From Strongylocentrotus droebachiensis (lineage: Eukaryota > Echinodermata > Echinoidea > Camarodonta > Strongylocentrotidae): a DNA stretch of 64,000 bases. The notes under the pieces were generated by a model. The model did no database searches, was not told where the DNA came from, and saw only the letters and a list, made by a program, of their open reading frames with translations. The stretch's first letter is position 1; every line of letters begins with the position of its first letter. This document shows, in pieces, positions 1 to 13,107 of the stretch. Position numbers and translations under genes: made by a program. The stretch spans positions 186,001 through 250,000 of the forward strand of contig JAVYIG010000314.1 in the NCBI GenBank assembly GCA_035222895.1, in the 5' to 3' direction.

Positions 1-592
1 GGGGTCTCCCAACAACTCAAGCGCCGCCTAGAGAGCCATGGCATTCGAACGGTTTTCAGATCAGATACCACCCTACGTCAACAACTTACACGCCCCAAGG
101 ATCCAATTCCTCCACATAGACGGGACGGCATTGTGTACAACATCCCTTGTAAAGGATGTGATAGATCCTACATCGGTGAAACTGCCCGTCCGATAAAAGA
201 AAGAATCACTGAGCATAAGAGGGACGTCAGACTCCGTCGAACTGACAACTCAGCCGTAGCCGCATGCTTGGGACAACCAGCATCAACCAGACTGGGACGG
301 GGTTCAGTGCCTTTCCCAGGAACGGCATTGGTATACACGGAGGGTAAAAGAAGCTATCAATATCCGTCTCAATCCTAATAATTTCAACAGAGACAACGGG
401 ATCGATATCCCCGAATTTTGGATGCGGACGATACGCCGCCATGACACTCGCCGTCCTGCCAGCCAACAACGGTCGATTCCATTCAGCAGACGGCCCGAGC
501 CAGCGGCACGTTGATTGGTCGAGTACCGTATGCGTCGGCCAATAGGCCTGGTGCATCAGCCGAACCAGCGGCCGAACCAGCGGCCTTGGTGA
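1..592 (+). pseudogene. Penelope-like retroelement fragment, GIY-YIG endonuclease end
   Basis: The plus strand is open from the window edge in frame 1 and encodes a GIY-YIG nuclease signature: VYNIPCKGCDRSYIGET (133-183) followed by RPIKERITEHKRD. The Cys-containing start (CKGC) before the YIG is typical of the endonuclease domain at the C-terminus of Penelope-like retroelements. The frame breaks near 262. A second frame then continues from 263 as HAWDNQHQPDWDG and later NPNNFNRDNGIDIPEFW, open to a stop at about 590. One frameshift therefore separates the two parts of the domain, so this is a dead copy. The upstream reverse transcriptase lies outside the window. The long minus-strand ORF over the same DNA is a shadow. 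A non-Penelope element carrying GIY-YIG is possible but less likely. Confidence 0.75.
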
Positions 593-640
593 TTGGTCGA
601 TCACCGTGTGCGTCGACCAATAGGCATTGGGCGTTATTGT
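540..640. repeat. short imperfect duplication after the GIY-YIG ORF
   Basis: The segment containing GATTGGTCGA, a CCG and GTGCGTCG/CCAATAGG is present twice (about 513-548 and 591-627). They are separated by GCCGAACCAGCG, itself repeated in tandem. Nothing here is recognised as coding after the stop at about 590. Confidence 0.45.
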
Positions 641-995
641 TCCAATTATCGATCGAATTTTAGACCGCTTTACGGTCCTCCCGTAAAGTATAAAAGACCC
701 TTGCTTACAACAGTTTTTATCACCTGACGAAGTATCGCAGTAGCATACGAAACGTCGTGATCTTTTAGATTCCTTATTGACCACATTGCGAGACAAACGA
801 ATATCACTAGCGATATTATTTTCGATACTATATCCGCAATGAGTAATATATTTAGCATTAAGACTCAACTTTATCTTTAAATGCATTATGGAAGAAAGGA
901 ATATAATAGACTAGCCCATGCAGTAGCTGTACGTCTCGACATTCTGTGTGATAAAAGTGCTAAGATATTATGACGGCACTCATTTATTTTGTTTG

Positions 996-1240
996 TACCT
1001 CTGACATTTTTACCTCTGACATTTTTACCTCTGACATTTTTTCCTCTGACATTTTTACCTCTGACATTTTCTCCTCTGACATTTTTACCTCTGACATTTT
1101 TACCTCTGACATTTTTACCTCTGACATTTTTACCTCTGACATTTTTACCTCTGACATTTTTACCTCTGACATTTTTTCCTCTGACATTTTTACCTCTGAC
1201 ATTTTTACCTCTGACATTTTTTCCTCTGACATTTTTACCT
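996..1240. repeat. 15-bp minisatellite, about 16 units
   Basis: The unit TACCTCTGACATTTT is repeated about 16 times in tandem with period exactly 15. Variants replace TA by TT or CT at the unit start. Because 15 is a multiple of three, several frames stay open on both strands (for example TFLPL or TSDIF repeats on plus, VRGKN or KMSEV on minus). None has a start context or neighbour that supports a protein, so I call it a minisatellite and not a gene. Confidence 0.9.
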
Positions 1241-1249
1241 GGCACCAAG

Positions 1250-3870
1250 AAAACACCTTGTTCAAGCGTCGAACGGCAAATTCAAATCCACAGTCAAAAT
1301 GGCAGAACTCGTATCCTACACACGCACACGTTCACCAGTACCACAGACACACCAGCCCAGGCCGCTAGGCCCGGCGTTCATGAACAACAACACACCGTAT
1401 AACGCACTTGCAATGCGCCCGCTGAATCGCTGAAGTCTTCGCTTCTATACTTTGAATGGGTATTGCGGGCGCCGAGCGCACGATCATCCACCACCATGCT
1501 CCCCCCCAAAATGCACGACCGCACGTAGTATACTCAGGGTATGTTAGTTTAAATGGATGTACCGTCTCGAAAGAATTTCCCGAGGGAAAGATATTCAAGA
1601 TTAACTTGGCTTAACATCAAGTAATGTAACCCTATTCAGCCATTAAATCCATCAACAGCCGCCCTTATCAGACCACAGATGCCCTCTGGCGATCCAAATG
1701 TTACGAAGTGTTACGCAACGCGGCCTGCTTCCCTAAGCTCTCCAAACACTTGGTCGTAAAAAGAAGGCTTTGAAGCCATGCGAGTCACCGAGAAAATGAC
1801 GTCATACTGATTGAAGATGTATATAGCTATAATATAAAAAACACACAATCAACAACTTATGGCACAAAGCAACCTTCTATTGGTTATCAAATGCTTTCGC
1901 TGTGCTCGGATAACTCTACTGAAGACGTAGCCATCTGAACCAGCGAAATCGACCAAGGAAATCGTGAGTTAGAGTGAATGCAAGTTTCTCATCATCATCA
2001 CGTTCTCTTCTAATTATTGACATTTTCCGAAAGTTTCCGAAATTTTTACATAGCTAGGAAGGTAGTCCATAAGTTTATCTCTTAAAATAACTAAATGAAA
2101 TTGTGTTATATATTTGCGCATTTGGTTTAATGAGGGTTAGAAGTTGTCAATTCATCACCACTTTTCACCCCGAGTACGGGCCGGCGACGCGAAAGCCGCC
2201 GTGCTCGCTGGGCTGTACATGCTGGATGTTGTTGGTGGTATTAACACACATAGCTGCAGCTGCATTACTAACCTGGCCGTGTATTAAAAGTTGTGCTATT
2301 GATTATCAACATTTCAAACACCACTGTACAAAACTCAACTGATTTCATTCAAAGGCAGTACTTTAGTGACGATTGATGATACCTAAAGAGCATTAAAATA
2401 TAATTTGTTAAACTTTCCAATGTTAGAAAGAATAATTTAAAAATTAAAATTGTGAGTCTACTGTCAAACTTGCCGATCAATCGCATCGGAATAATTATGT
2501 GCATTTGTATGTTGTGAGTGTATTGACTATTCATGTATTCAAATGCTGCCTATTTACACGTACTGCAGTGCTAGTAGTCAATACGCATTAGTATCAACTA
2601 TCTATGCTTTGCTGGAGTGGCCTACGCATATCGCATTCACGATGAAACCGTACATTCTGGTTCGCTGCAACGAATAAGATTTTCCGTTGATGGAATTTCA
2701 CACGTGCATAACTTGTTGGTCTCCAACTTCCCATACACCAGGCTCAAGAATCAAATCTTCCTCAAAATCAGTCAGAAAGTCTAAATCGTCGCCTACCAAA
2801 TACACTTCCCTTACTGTACGGCGCTATTTTTGTTGTTAGCAGCCGATGTGTATTTCCAACAATGCATTTCGCGAGCCCTATGTCACTCAGTTTCGGGAGT
2901 GAGATTTACGAGCTGTGCGGTCCGGGTGGGGAATTAAGGGGATTATGATAGGGGGGAAAAAGACTCTCGGTGCAGCGGACTGCTTCAAAGGGCCCTCTTA
3001 GATGCGGAATCCATTTAAACTAACATACCCTGGTATACTAGTATCAAAACAGTAATGACGGCGGCCGTGTTGTTTCGGAATTAAACAAGATGGCGGCGGA
3101 CGGACCATGCGCGCGAAAGTGCCTATCCAGTGTAGTCAAATTCAGTGAACTTATGAGTAATTGCGTGCGACATGCAGCACTGTGTACGAAGGCTACGTGA
3201 TAAATAAGGCGGCATTCGCTATAATGTACTTTTATTTATCGTTTCCCCGTAACCTTTTGATTGTTTGCCGTAACGCCGTAACAAGAGCATTAAAACCGTA
3301 ACAAATACGGCGAAACCGTAACGGTTGGCATCTCTGGGATAGGTGTAGGATAATGATAACAATATCAAATACATAAATGTGTAATATAACTTACTCCCTT
3401 CAAAGCCCATTTTCTGTTGACAGTCAGTAGGTCTGAATTCTTTTTATGGGATTTGTATGTAGACTGTAAAATTGTACTAATGGCACAGTAATTCTAGGTT
3501 AGGATATATTACTTACCAGAACTCTGTGCTTTAGCACACAATATTACAGATTTAAAGAATATATTACGAGGAACCTATTTTACCAGGAACCTAAAATTAA
3601 TGCTGCTTTTAAATAGGTTCCTCACATTCTACTTAATCTATGATATGAATTGAGAATCATTGAGATGTACTTATATATACTACATGTATTGTATAATTTG
3701 TATTTTATATGTATGTCTAAATTGTTTGTAAAATGTGGAAACAAATAAAACTTAAAACTTGAAGTGGAATATTGCCTGTTGAGCTAGAAGGGTATTAACC
3801 CTTTGTTAAATTATACAAATCAATATCCTTCTGGCTCTGAAAACAGATGGTGATCCCTTCTAACGGCCTT
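1250..3870. other. Non-coding stretch left of DNALI1
   Basis: No gene was recognised. The stretch contains AT-rich DNA. Near 3330-3346 there is one transposon-like end (GTTGGCATCTCTGG) with a CGTAAC-rich subterminal repeat to its left (3235-3330), but no matching partner end. About 2717-2815 on minus reads as an acidic open stretch (GDDLDFLTDFEEDLILEPG) that I cannot identify. The final coding exon of DNALI1 should lie here or beyond the left edge, but I could not find it. Confidence 0.4.
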
Positions 3871-3877
3871 TAATTAC

Positions 3878-6800
3878 CTTCTTCTCCATATCTGACTTGC
3901 CCTGCTCAGCCTGCAGTGCCTTGCGCATACCGAAGGCTACACTACTTTCATAGAGGGTCTGGTAAGCAGCGATGGTCATCCTGATCTCGTCTCGGACCCT
4001 GAGAAGGAGAAGGCCGCGCTCGGCACACTCGATGGTCACCTGACGGATCAACTCATCTAGTAGCAAATAAACAAAGACAAACATGATTGAAATTGGAGAG
4101 GAAAAACAATTAGGATAATTGTGGAAATGTTGAATGTTAATTTTAAAAGATATATGAAGATAGACGACAGAAATATTCACACACACACAAGAAAGAAGAA
4201 TAGGACACAAAATTGAGTAAAGGAACAAGAAAACAAAATTCATGAAATCCATGATAAAGAAGCTACTTACTAGGCTAAATTATTTTCTGTTTGAAAAAAA
4301 AATCTTTAAAGGTACAAATTCATTTATTATGAACATGTGTACTTTTTTATGGAAAGAGCATATATATGCATAATTATTTTGATTCATTAGTACTCATGGA
4401 ATAAACGTGACAAATTATAATCATGATGATAGATTTTTTTTTCAATATGAGTCCTATATATATTTTGTAAGCCACATAGGGCTCACAAAGTCAATGTTAT
4501 AAAAGTAAAATCAAGTCACATAGAGGATATTTACAGAATGTCTGTAGAGCATCAAGCCACCATCAAGAAATTGTAAATGTTTATAACTGATTTGTAATGT
4601 TTTGTTGGAAACATAAATAAATTGAATTTTTGTTGTTATACCATATTTCCTTATAGACTAAGGTAAATTTTGACTTGTTTGAAAACACTTACCGAAGCAC
4701 TGTGAATAAAGCTCTCTCCTGACTGGGCAGATACCCGTCTCCCTGGCCTGTCTCTGCTGCAGTCTCATGTCTAGCTGCTCCTGTAGGTTGACCACGTCCA
4801 ACCGAGTTGCCGGAGTACTGGACACCTGCTGGACCCACAGCTGACCAGACTCTGTCCATTCCCTGTGTGGATAACAATGAGATGAGTATATCAAAATTTG
4901 TTTAAATAAAAATGTGAAAACCATATTTGACTTGAATTCTGTTTTTTTGTTTATTTACTGATCTTAATATATTGTAATATTTAATTTATCCCAAATTCAT
5001 TTAGATTTTAAAGGGAAAAAATGCTTTCCTGCTATAGAAACAGTAGCAAATTTTAAATGTACCTGCCCATATAGCACAGGTACATTTGCTGAATGTTTAA
5101 TCAAGGTAATTTTGTATTCCATCATGTATCTGAATAACCAAAGACCCAACATAAATTTGATAATTGCCACTTAAGCAGTGATGTGATTATTCTGAATGAA
5201 ATATCTAATTATTTAATAAGCAGCTAAGCATACAAACGCTACTTGACTACAACTTAATTCTGAATAGAATATCTCCCCCACTTGCCAAAATAAAATAATT
5301 GTCTCAGTTATATGAATTCCACAAAAAAGTTACAAGGCACTAAAATAAAGTGGTGCTAAACTTTTTGGAGTACCCCCCATGTTATGAAATATAAAACATA
5401 TTTTGAATATTAATATTATCTCACCTGGGTGGCAAAATGGAGTTGAGTATTTCATCTGTCTGCTGGGCTTTCTGTGATTCTACGGGTGGAAGTTTGCTAC
5501 CTCCCTTGGGAGGAGGGTTGGGTACAGGGCCAGCATTGGTTGGCTGCTGAGGTGACGTTTTGAGAGCTCTTGCCTGCAAGAAAGTGACAACAATAACAAC
5601 GGGAGAGATTAAGTTTTTGTTTTAATAACATAGATCTAGCTGGCTGAGCAGAACAGATGTTACAGACCTAGCAAAACTATATGAGAAAAAAGAAGAAGAT
5701 TAAATCATGAAGGTTCTGGTGCTTGTGTGTGCAAACAAGTGTGTCAAAAGGATGAAGAAGAGAGGATTAATTTGTATGAAGGAAAGGAAGTACTGTAAGA
5801 GTATGAGAGGAAGAGAAAATATGTATACAGAAAGTGAAATGTTAGATTAAGACCAACAACTGTTTTGTAGGTTTATATTCCATCCGTGGACAGGAATATA
5901 ATCAATGGACAAATTTTTAACACAAAAATGATGGCATGAAGTTGAAAGTTAGCGATGAACTCCAACAAGGGCTTTGGATTAACTGTTAAGACCCGTTATA
6001 CTTAAAGGGTCAATCTTGATCTAAATTGTAAATTTGTTCAAGTATAACAAGAGCGGAAAAGAAAAAAGGAAGAAAGAAAGAAGGGAACAAATCAAGAATG
6101 TGAAAGAGGGTAAAAAAAAGTCAATGAATCTGCAACATTAGAGAAGATCTCAAATAACCGAGGGGAGGAAAGAACCACAAAGGAAATAAGGAAAAGAGAC
6201 AATTAAGAAGGTGAGGAGGAAGAAGAAGGCAAAGTAGGAGAAGGGAAAAAAAGACAAAGTACAAAAAGAAGAAGAAAGAAGGAAGAAAACATAGTCAAGT
6301 CCAAAGCCAAACAAAAATATTTTTTTAGGCCATAAGGCTTATAATGCTAACCTCCGTAAGTGATCTCATACATGAACATCATGATGTGGCAATGCATGTA
6401 TTGTTTCTCATTTCATTTTCGATTTAGAAATCTAGAAATAGAAATAGTCTATGTTTAATATGATAACTCAGTTGAAAGAAGAATATAAAGATGAAGAGGA
6501 AGAAGATATCAATAGAACTAGAAGAAAGAAGAAAGAAGGGGAAGGTCTTTGGAAGGAGAAGAAGAAGAAATTAAAAAGAAGAAGAACAACAAGATGAAGA
6601 TGAAGAAGAAGAAAAAGAAGAAGGATAGACTAGACCTAGTCTATAAAGATCAAGTTTAAAGAGGAAAAAGAAAAATAATAGAAGGAAGAAGAAACAAGAA
6701 AAAAGAAAAAAAAAGACAAAGAATTTCAAGTGAAGAATGGATGGAGGGTTGGGTGTCTGGACAAACAAACATTAAATTTAAAGCCTTCTTTTTCACCTTT

Positions 6801-7519
6801 AGATTGAACAAAAATTATTAAATAATAATCCAATACTTAGGGCGGCGATTAATACTAGAAGTACCATGAATACATAATTTCCTTTATTACATAATTTCCT
6901 TTATTAATTGTCAAACACAAGTCTTACTCTTGATTTGATTTAGTTTTTTACCTTGATGTTGGGCTTCAAGTATAATTACTTAGGGTCTAGATCTGCGCCT
7001 CTTAGTCTTACCCTTGCTAGTCTTAAGTCTCACTGTTAGTGCTACTGTTAGAGATATTTATAGAACATTTAATTTGTTAATGTTATGATTATGAATATCG
7101 CTAATCTTCTTCAAAACAAATTGCTGTCGAGTGTTGTTGAATGTTGTTATTGACAATCAACACACAACAAGTTTGGGTCGACTGCCTGCATGACTCTCAT
7201 TTAGTTTTCAAATAAGAGATCTATTGTCATAGTCATATGTCTAGATCTACGTGTAGTCTATAGATATTAAGTGCTTTATCAGGTCATCATTATCAATTCT
7301 AGCATTGCTTGATTTGCAAGCAGCTAGCTCAGCTGAGCTGACGGGCATGTCCCCGGAACTCCCCCCTTCTCTTCTGTCCGCGATGTGCTCGAGCACAGCG
7401 CTGCAGAACTTTACAAATCTTTCAACTCCACAACTTACCCGAGGTGTTTTCTTCTCCGTATTTCTGCTGACAAGAACTGGGTTGTCATATTTGACCAGTG
7501 ATGCGTTTGGTGGAATCAT
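3878..7519 (-). CDS. DNALI1: Axonemal dynein light intermediate polypeptide 1 (p28), 3' end missing
   Basis: Four exons on the minus strand join in phase: exon 1 7439-7519 (MIPPNASLVKYDNPVLVSRN), exon 2 5425-5573, exon 3 4693-4862 (REWTESGQLWVQQVSSTPA), exon 4 3878-4056 (RMTIAAYQTLYESSVAFGMR). All have GT donors and AG acceptors. The 193 visible codons cover the N-terminus, a proline-rich linker and the strongly conserved centre (ARETGICPVRRELYSQCF). This is unmistakably the p28/DNALI1 family, a light-chain subunit that pairs with actin in inner dynein arms of motile cilia and sperm flagella. Exon 4 ends SDMEKK before a GTAATT donor. The usual C-terminal coiled coil (about 65 residues) is absent from the visible DNA, so at least one exon lies further left or has been lost. 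The gene starts 170 bp from EMC2, transcribed the other way. Confidence 0.93.
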
Positions 7520-7689
7520 TATGTCGAGTTGTAAGGATCAAAATGCAAGATAAATGCGATTAAACCGTAGGTTTTAAGAGAATTTTCATAAAAGTCGCGG
7601 ATGAGGATAAGGATTGTTGTCAGGGGAACCCATGGAAACATTTCCCAGGGTGCAGAGCGAGCTCTTCCCATCATGCATCATTTCTCAAG
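7520..7689. promoter_or_regulatory. Bidirectional promoter DNALI1/EMC2
   Basis: Only 170 bp separate the start codons of the two divergent genes, so they must share or abut promoters. Two motifs stand out. GGAACCCATGGAAAC (7625-7639) is a near-palindrome that reads GTTTCCATGGGTTCC toward DNALI1 and resembles the RFX X-box expected at ciliary genes. TCAAGATGGCGAC (7686-7698) overlaps the EMC2 start and matches the YY1-type AAGATGGCGGC start-site element. No TATA box is evident. The motif calls are by eye. Confidence 0.6.
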
Positions 7690-10600
7690 ATGGCGACTTC
7701 CATGGACTGGCAAGGTATGACTATGAATGATAAATATATTTTTTAAATAGTAGTTTTCTATTCGACAATGTAATTTGATGAGACTTTATCAGTAAATTTA
7801 AGTGAGGAGTGGTGTGAATGTTATTTTTGGCTAGTGTTTTCATACATATTGGTTGTTTTTCATCTCAGAAAAACGTCTAAATCGATGGTTAGTGAAGCGA
7901 CGAGAAATTGGCTCAGTCATTGCTGCATGCTGGGCTTGTTAGGGGCGTGAGAACGGAACCCCTTTGTCGCCCGGGCCCGGCCCCGCCGATAGAGACCCAC
8001 GGATTACCTCTGCCTCGCCGCTGCGGATGATTTTCGTTTTGTCACGTTGTTTGTCTGGACACACAGATAACGTTATATTTTATGAAAGCTGCTCATCACA
8101 ATTCACATTTTTATAAAAATAATAGAGTAAAGGACCCGGTTTTCGAGTAAAGGACCCGGTTTTCGAGTAAAGGACCTGGTTTTCGGCCACTTAAGACAAA
8201 ATCCTATTTTTTGGACTCTTTACTTCATATTTATTATCATTTCTTGTTCAAATCATGAAGAAAATATTATTATTATTTAAACAAAAAAAGAATCCCAGAA
8301 AAAAATCACGAATTGCCATGACAATATGCATTTCAATTTTCACTGTTTTGGAGCCAGTTATGGGCGTAGCGAACCAGTTTATGGCCGCATGTACAAAGTC
8401 AATAGGAAGCGCTCGCGCGCCGTGCGTTTCCGCGCTGATGTATAGCACAAGCGGGCGGAGCAGGTATCCCACGCCGGAGCTCACGGGTGCTCGCCTGGCC
8501 GAAGACAGGCACAGCGGTGATCGGAAGTTGGAATCTGAATTAGACAGACATTTTGTGTGTGCGTGGCGGGGTCCTGCTGCATTGATTTAATACATGCGAT
8601 GAGATACTTTTGAGCTTGCGACCAACACAAAATCGGGCTCTAAATCTGAAAAATACTTGAAATAAAGCTCATTTTATGGTACCCATATTTCTTACATACA
8701 CGCGTAAGAAACTCGATTTTTCAGATTTGGGTAGCGGGACCGCCGATTACATCGCTAAAATGTGATATTTTAGGATATATTTTTCATTGCAAATGTGGTT
8801 CTTCAGTGACTCTGGCATGGTATGGTATGTGTGGGATATGTGATATGCTATTATGCGATGTATTTTAAAGGGATTTTACCATGCATCCAATGGATCGGCC
8901 GAAAACTGGAGCTGTCCGATTACCGGCTCCTTTACTCTATGATTATGATAAAGAAATTCTGAATTTGATTATGTGTATGTGGAGCTCGAGATACCAACAA
9001 ATCAACTTATTCATCAACTGTTCTAATAATGGTCATGATATGAAGTCGTTTTTACCCCTTTCTTGTCAATTTTCTTATTTTTGGGGGAGTATTTTTCCTA
9101 AAAATGAAGACATTAAATATTCACTTTTTCACAGGTTTCATGTCAAGCCGCTGCACTTTACAATTGCATACCGATACCGTACTGACGAAGGGGGGCAAGT
9201 GCGCGAGCGTGCGTGAAGTTATCGCCTGTAAAATTAATATACCGATCTGTATATTCAGAGGATTTTTTTTGGGGGGGGGGGCCGGGGGGCTGCTAATGGG
9301 CCACCCTGCCTATAAATAATGTCCCAACCTCAATTTTTTATCATACCGAATCGTGTAATGCAGGCGAGACCGTTGAGAGCGTTTCCCTTGTTTAAAATAC
9401 GAAGTTATATGAGAAAAACATCTTTATCTTCATAATTAGTCTGACACCTTTAACTTTGACAATTATTTTACAGAGCCAAAGGATAAACTGATAATCTTAG
9501 AGGAAAATAGAATCTCGGCCATTCAGAAATATGGTCCAAGTTTATGTGAGAAAAATGTATTTATCTTAAGATAAATTTGACATTGTTTATTGTTTTACAG
9601 AGGCAAGAGATAAACTGAAGAAGTGGAGAGAGGATAACACACGGAACAGCATTGAGACTGTTGAACTGGGACAGTATTTGCTGGAAAACTATCGGAGGAG
9701 ACTTGGGGATGAAGGTAAGATTCATTCCTTGTTCGACCCCTTGTGTTTAGTTTGATCCTTTGTGACTCGTTGCTCATTATCTGTGTGGCAAAACAGGCCC
9801 TTTTATCAGACTGTATTGGCCAAATGGTGCAAATGGGGTAAGATTATTACACAATTGCTCACTAATGCACAAATTTTCAGGATGTTTTTCTTTTTTCGTA
9901 GCATCTCCCCCAAGCTAATCCCTTAGATTGTTATGTGATTCACCAATGTTAGAAATATGGTTATTTGAGATGGGGGTGGGTGTGGGGTGGGTGTGGGATG
10001 GGGAATCTGAAATGTTTCATATTTATTATATTGCATATCTAGAGATATATATTCCTGTACATCCTCTGCATAAAGAGTTGAGTCTCATAAAATTTACTAT
10101 TGTGTCTGCAGTATGGACTATATATGAACAAGTCTGCATAGCAGCACTGGACTGCGGGGACCAGGACCTAGCCACAGATATCATTGATACAGTGGAGCAT
10201 AACTTCCCCAGCAGTATCAGGGGCAAGAGGTTAGAAGGTCTACAGCTTGAGAGCCTTGGAGAGTGAGTACAGTATTGATATATATATGACAGAGTTAACT
10301 GAACCCCCCCCAAAAAAAACAAAAAACAAACAAACAAACAGACAAACCGTAATACAAAATGAAATAAAAATATAAATCATAATAATGGAGAAAATACATA
10401 AATAATTGGAATAAATGAAAGAAAGAAAAAAAATGACTTACTAAAATTAAAATTACAAGTACAAAGGTATAAATTCTGTTTGAGTGATTTTGCAGTGGTT
10501 TGAATACCTGAATACCTGATATCGTTAATTGCCGTGCCAAAGCCTGTGTGGACCACTGGACGGGACTTGTGTAGTGACTCGATAAGAAGAAGAAGACCTG

Positions 10601-13076
10601 ATATCTTAGGAATATCTAATGATTGTTATGTAGGATCCCTTTTGTATCTTTTATTTTAACAATATCCTTAAAATTACCATATGCATACAATTTTATATGG
10701 AGTCACGTACAATAAAAAGAAAATATATATATGATTCTGTTTTTTGTCAGGTGATGCAAGGAAAGTTTCATTTGAGAAACGTGTTTTATCTCAAAAATGT
10801 TTATAGAGTGGAAAAAAAGTTCAATCATTGGATCCAGTTTTATGAACCAAAGCCGACTTGTTCAGAATTTCAGATATTAGGAAAGTGCAGGTCTTCTGTG
10901 TGGTCTATTAATACTTTATTAATTGAGGTACCTTGTTGATGTTAAACAGTCAGCAGTTATCAATATATATTTATATATTCCCTGTCTAAATTTTCTTAAT
11001 CTCATACAGGTATGAAGCAGCAGAAGAGCACTATGAAATGCTATTAAAAGAGGATCCAGCAAATGCTGTGAGTAAAACCTTAAAGCCATACTGTACTAGA
11101 ATCACTACGGCAAATCCCCTATAGCCCCATTTCAGGTCAGCTGTAGCAGTATGGTCCTAAAACTTGCTGCTTCCCTAGCTGTGCTGTTGTTTCTCGCATC
11201 GAGTCCTCTGTCTGTGAAGTGGGAATTAGGTATTGGGTTACGTTCTGTTGGCAAGTTGACAATGAGATGACGCTGTGCAATAAACAGGACGCTAGGGCAG
11301 AACGTTGATCAGTTCTGTATCGCTTTACAGGGCAATTAAACCTTTTGTACCGGTAATAAGTTTATTTGCTTGAACTCTGAAAAATAAAAGAGACAGAATG
11401 ACGAAAGTTTGAAATAAATCGGATCAATAATTAGAGAGTTATTAATGCTTGAAATATGAGATCACTATAGGTTCTTTAGAAAGAAAAGAGGCTCACGAGT
11501 CATACATTTTGTACTAGTTTGGCTATGAGGGATTAGACCACCCAGGATGGTCACTGACAGGTGGCTATTTCAACTCAGCTCTCAATTATAAGAAAAAGAG
11601 GATCATGGGGGACCAATGGTCACCGATTAGGCATTGTTTTCTATATAGAGGGATCAAGTAGCTACAAGTAGGACAGTGGGGCTTTAAGTCATTTAGTGTG
11701 ATGCAACAAATGGGAACAGTTGTCTTTCAAAATGTCTGCACTACCTCAATAAAACTTGAAAGATTTCAATTAATGTGGTGCATAAGTTTATTTGCTTACT
11801 TGGAGCCGGAAACATGCTTTATAAAAACAGTTACTGGTATCTTAAGTTTTAACTGGTGTGCTAATTTTCTCTCTGATGTCAACAGATGGTGAGGAAAAGA
11901 CTGATTGCTCTTTTGAAAGGGCAGAATCGTCTGGCTGAAGCTATCAAGGAGTTAAATGCATACCTACAAAAGTAAGTTATTCTAAACTGAACAGTCTAAT
12001 TTTATATATTTGTAATTAAACTATCTAGAAGAGTTGAAACAAAATTGGACTTGCTTCAATTTCATTATCAAATGTTACCTTTACCCCCAATTCAAGAATC
12101 ACACATTTTGATGAATACAACTTATTGACTTTTTAAACTATCACTTTCTCTGTATTGTGTAATAGTGGAGCACGGCAATGTGCATTAAATTGAACCCAGG
12201 CCTACTATTTCATTTAGTTTGAGCTTTGACAAAAATGTATCCCAATATTTTATTGATAGCAAAGAAAACAGATTTACCTTGGATCCAAATTACCCAGACA
12301 CATGGGAGAAATATGATAATTTTAGTCTTATTATATTTTTTTCTTCTCATTTTGCAGGTTTATGAGTGATCATGAAGCTTGGATGGAGTTAGCAGATTTG
12401 TATATTTCAGAACAAAAGTAAGCATATATGTTACCATATTAATTCCTGTCTGATAAAAGCAAATTATATGTTATTTAATTCTGTAAATCCAGATATACTT
12501 TCAAGTGCATAAAATGTCCATGAATTTTGCCAGTGATTAAGATTTACGTAATTCTCAAATATTTGTGTCTGCGAATAACTGTCGATAACAATGTGCATAA
12601 GTTTGAAAGTTACAGTAATGAGCCTACATCTTAATATTTAGTTACAGATGTTATATTTATGCTATGTTTATGCAGTTACGAGCTACGTGAAGAGAATGTT
12701 TCATGTTAAAAATTTAATTTGGATAAGCCTTACTTGTGATGCAATTACAATATTTCTATTGTACTTTGCCTTATTAATCATCTCATCATTTCTCTCCTGT
12801 TTCTTCCTTTCCCTGTATTCATTTGCATCCCTCTCCCTCACTTATTTATACAGTTACAATAAAGCCATATTTTGCTTTGAGGAACTCATCATGTCAAATC
12901 CACACAACCATCTGTACCATCAGAAATATGCAGAGGTAAGCATCTGAATTTTGTAAAGAAGACTTATTGATTTGTTGTGAAGTACAGTCATTATGATGCT
13001 TTAAAGGTACTATGTCCCATTTGCAGGTAAACAAAAATAAAAAGGTTAAATTCCAACCGCATTTGAATAAATAAAA

Positions 13077-13107
<31 letters not shown>

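Noticed and set aside
227..886. 219-aa minus ORF over the Penelope fragment
   Set aside because: It is antisense to a recognisable GIY-YIG domain, with no motif of its own.
3235..3346. Second hAT-like MITE ending GTTGGCATCTCTGG
   Set aside because: Only one end could be seen. No partner end or target duplication was found, so borders cannot be set.
8255..8590. Conserved [13 protein letters not shown] in transposon copies A, B and C
   Set aside because: The reading frame breaks at different places in each copy and its sequence has no known motif. The identity is explained by shared transposon DNA.
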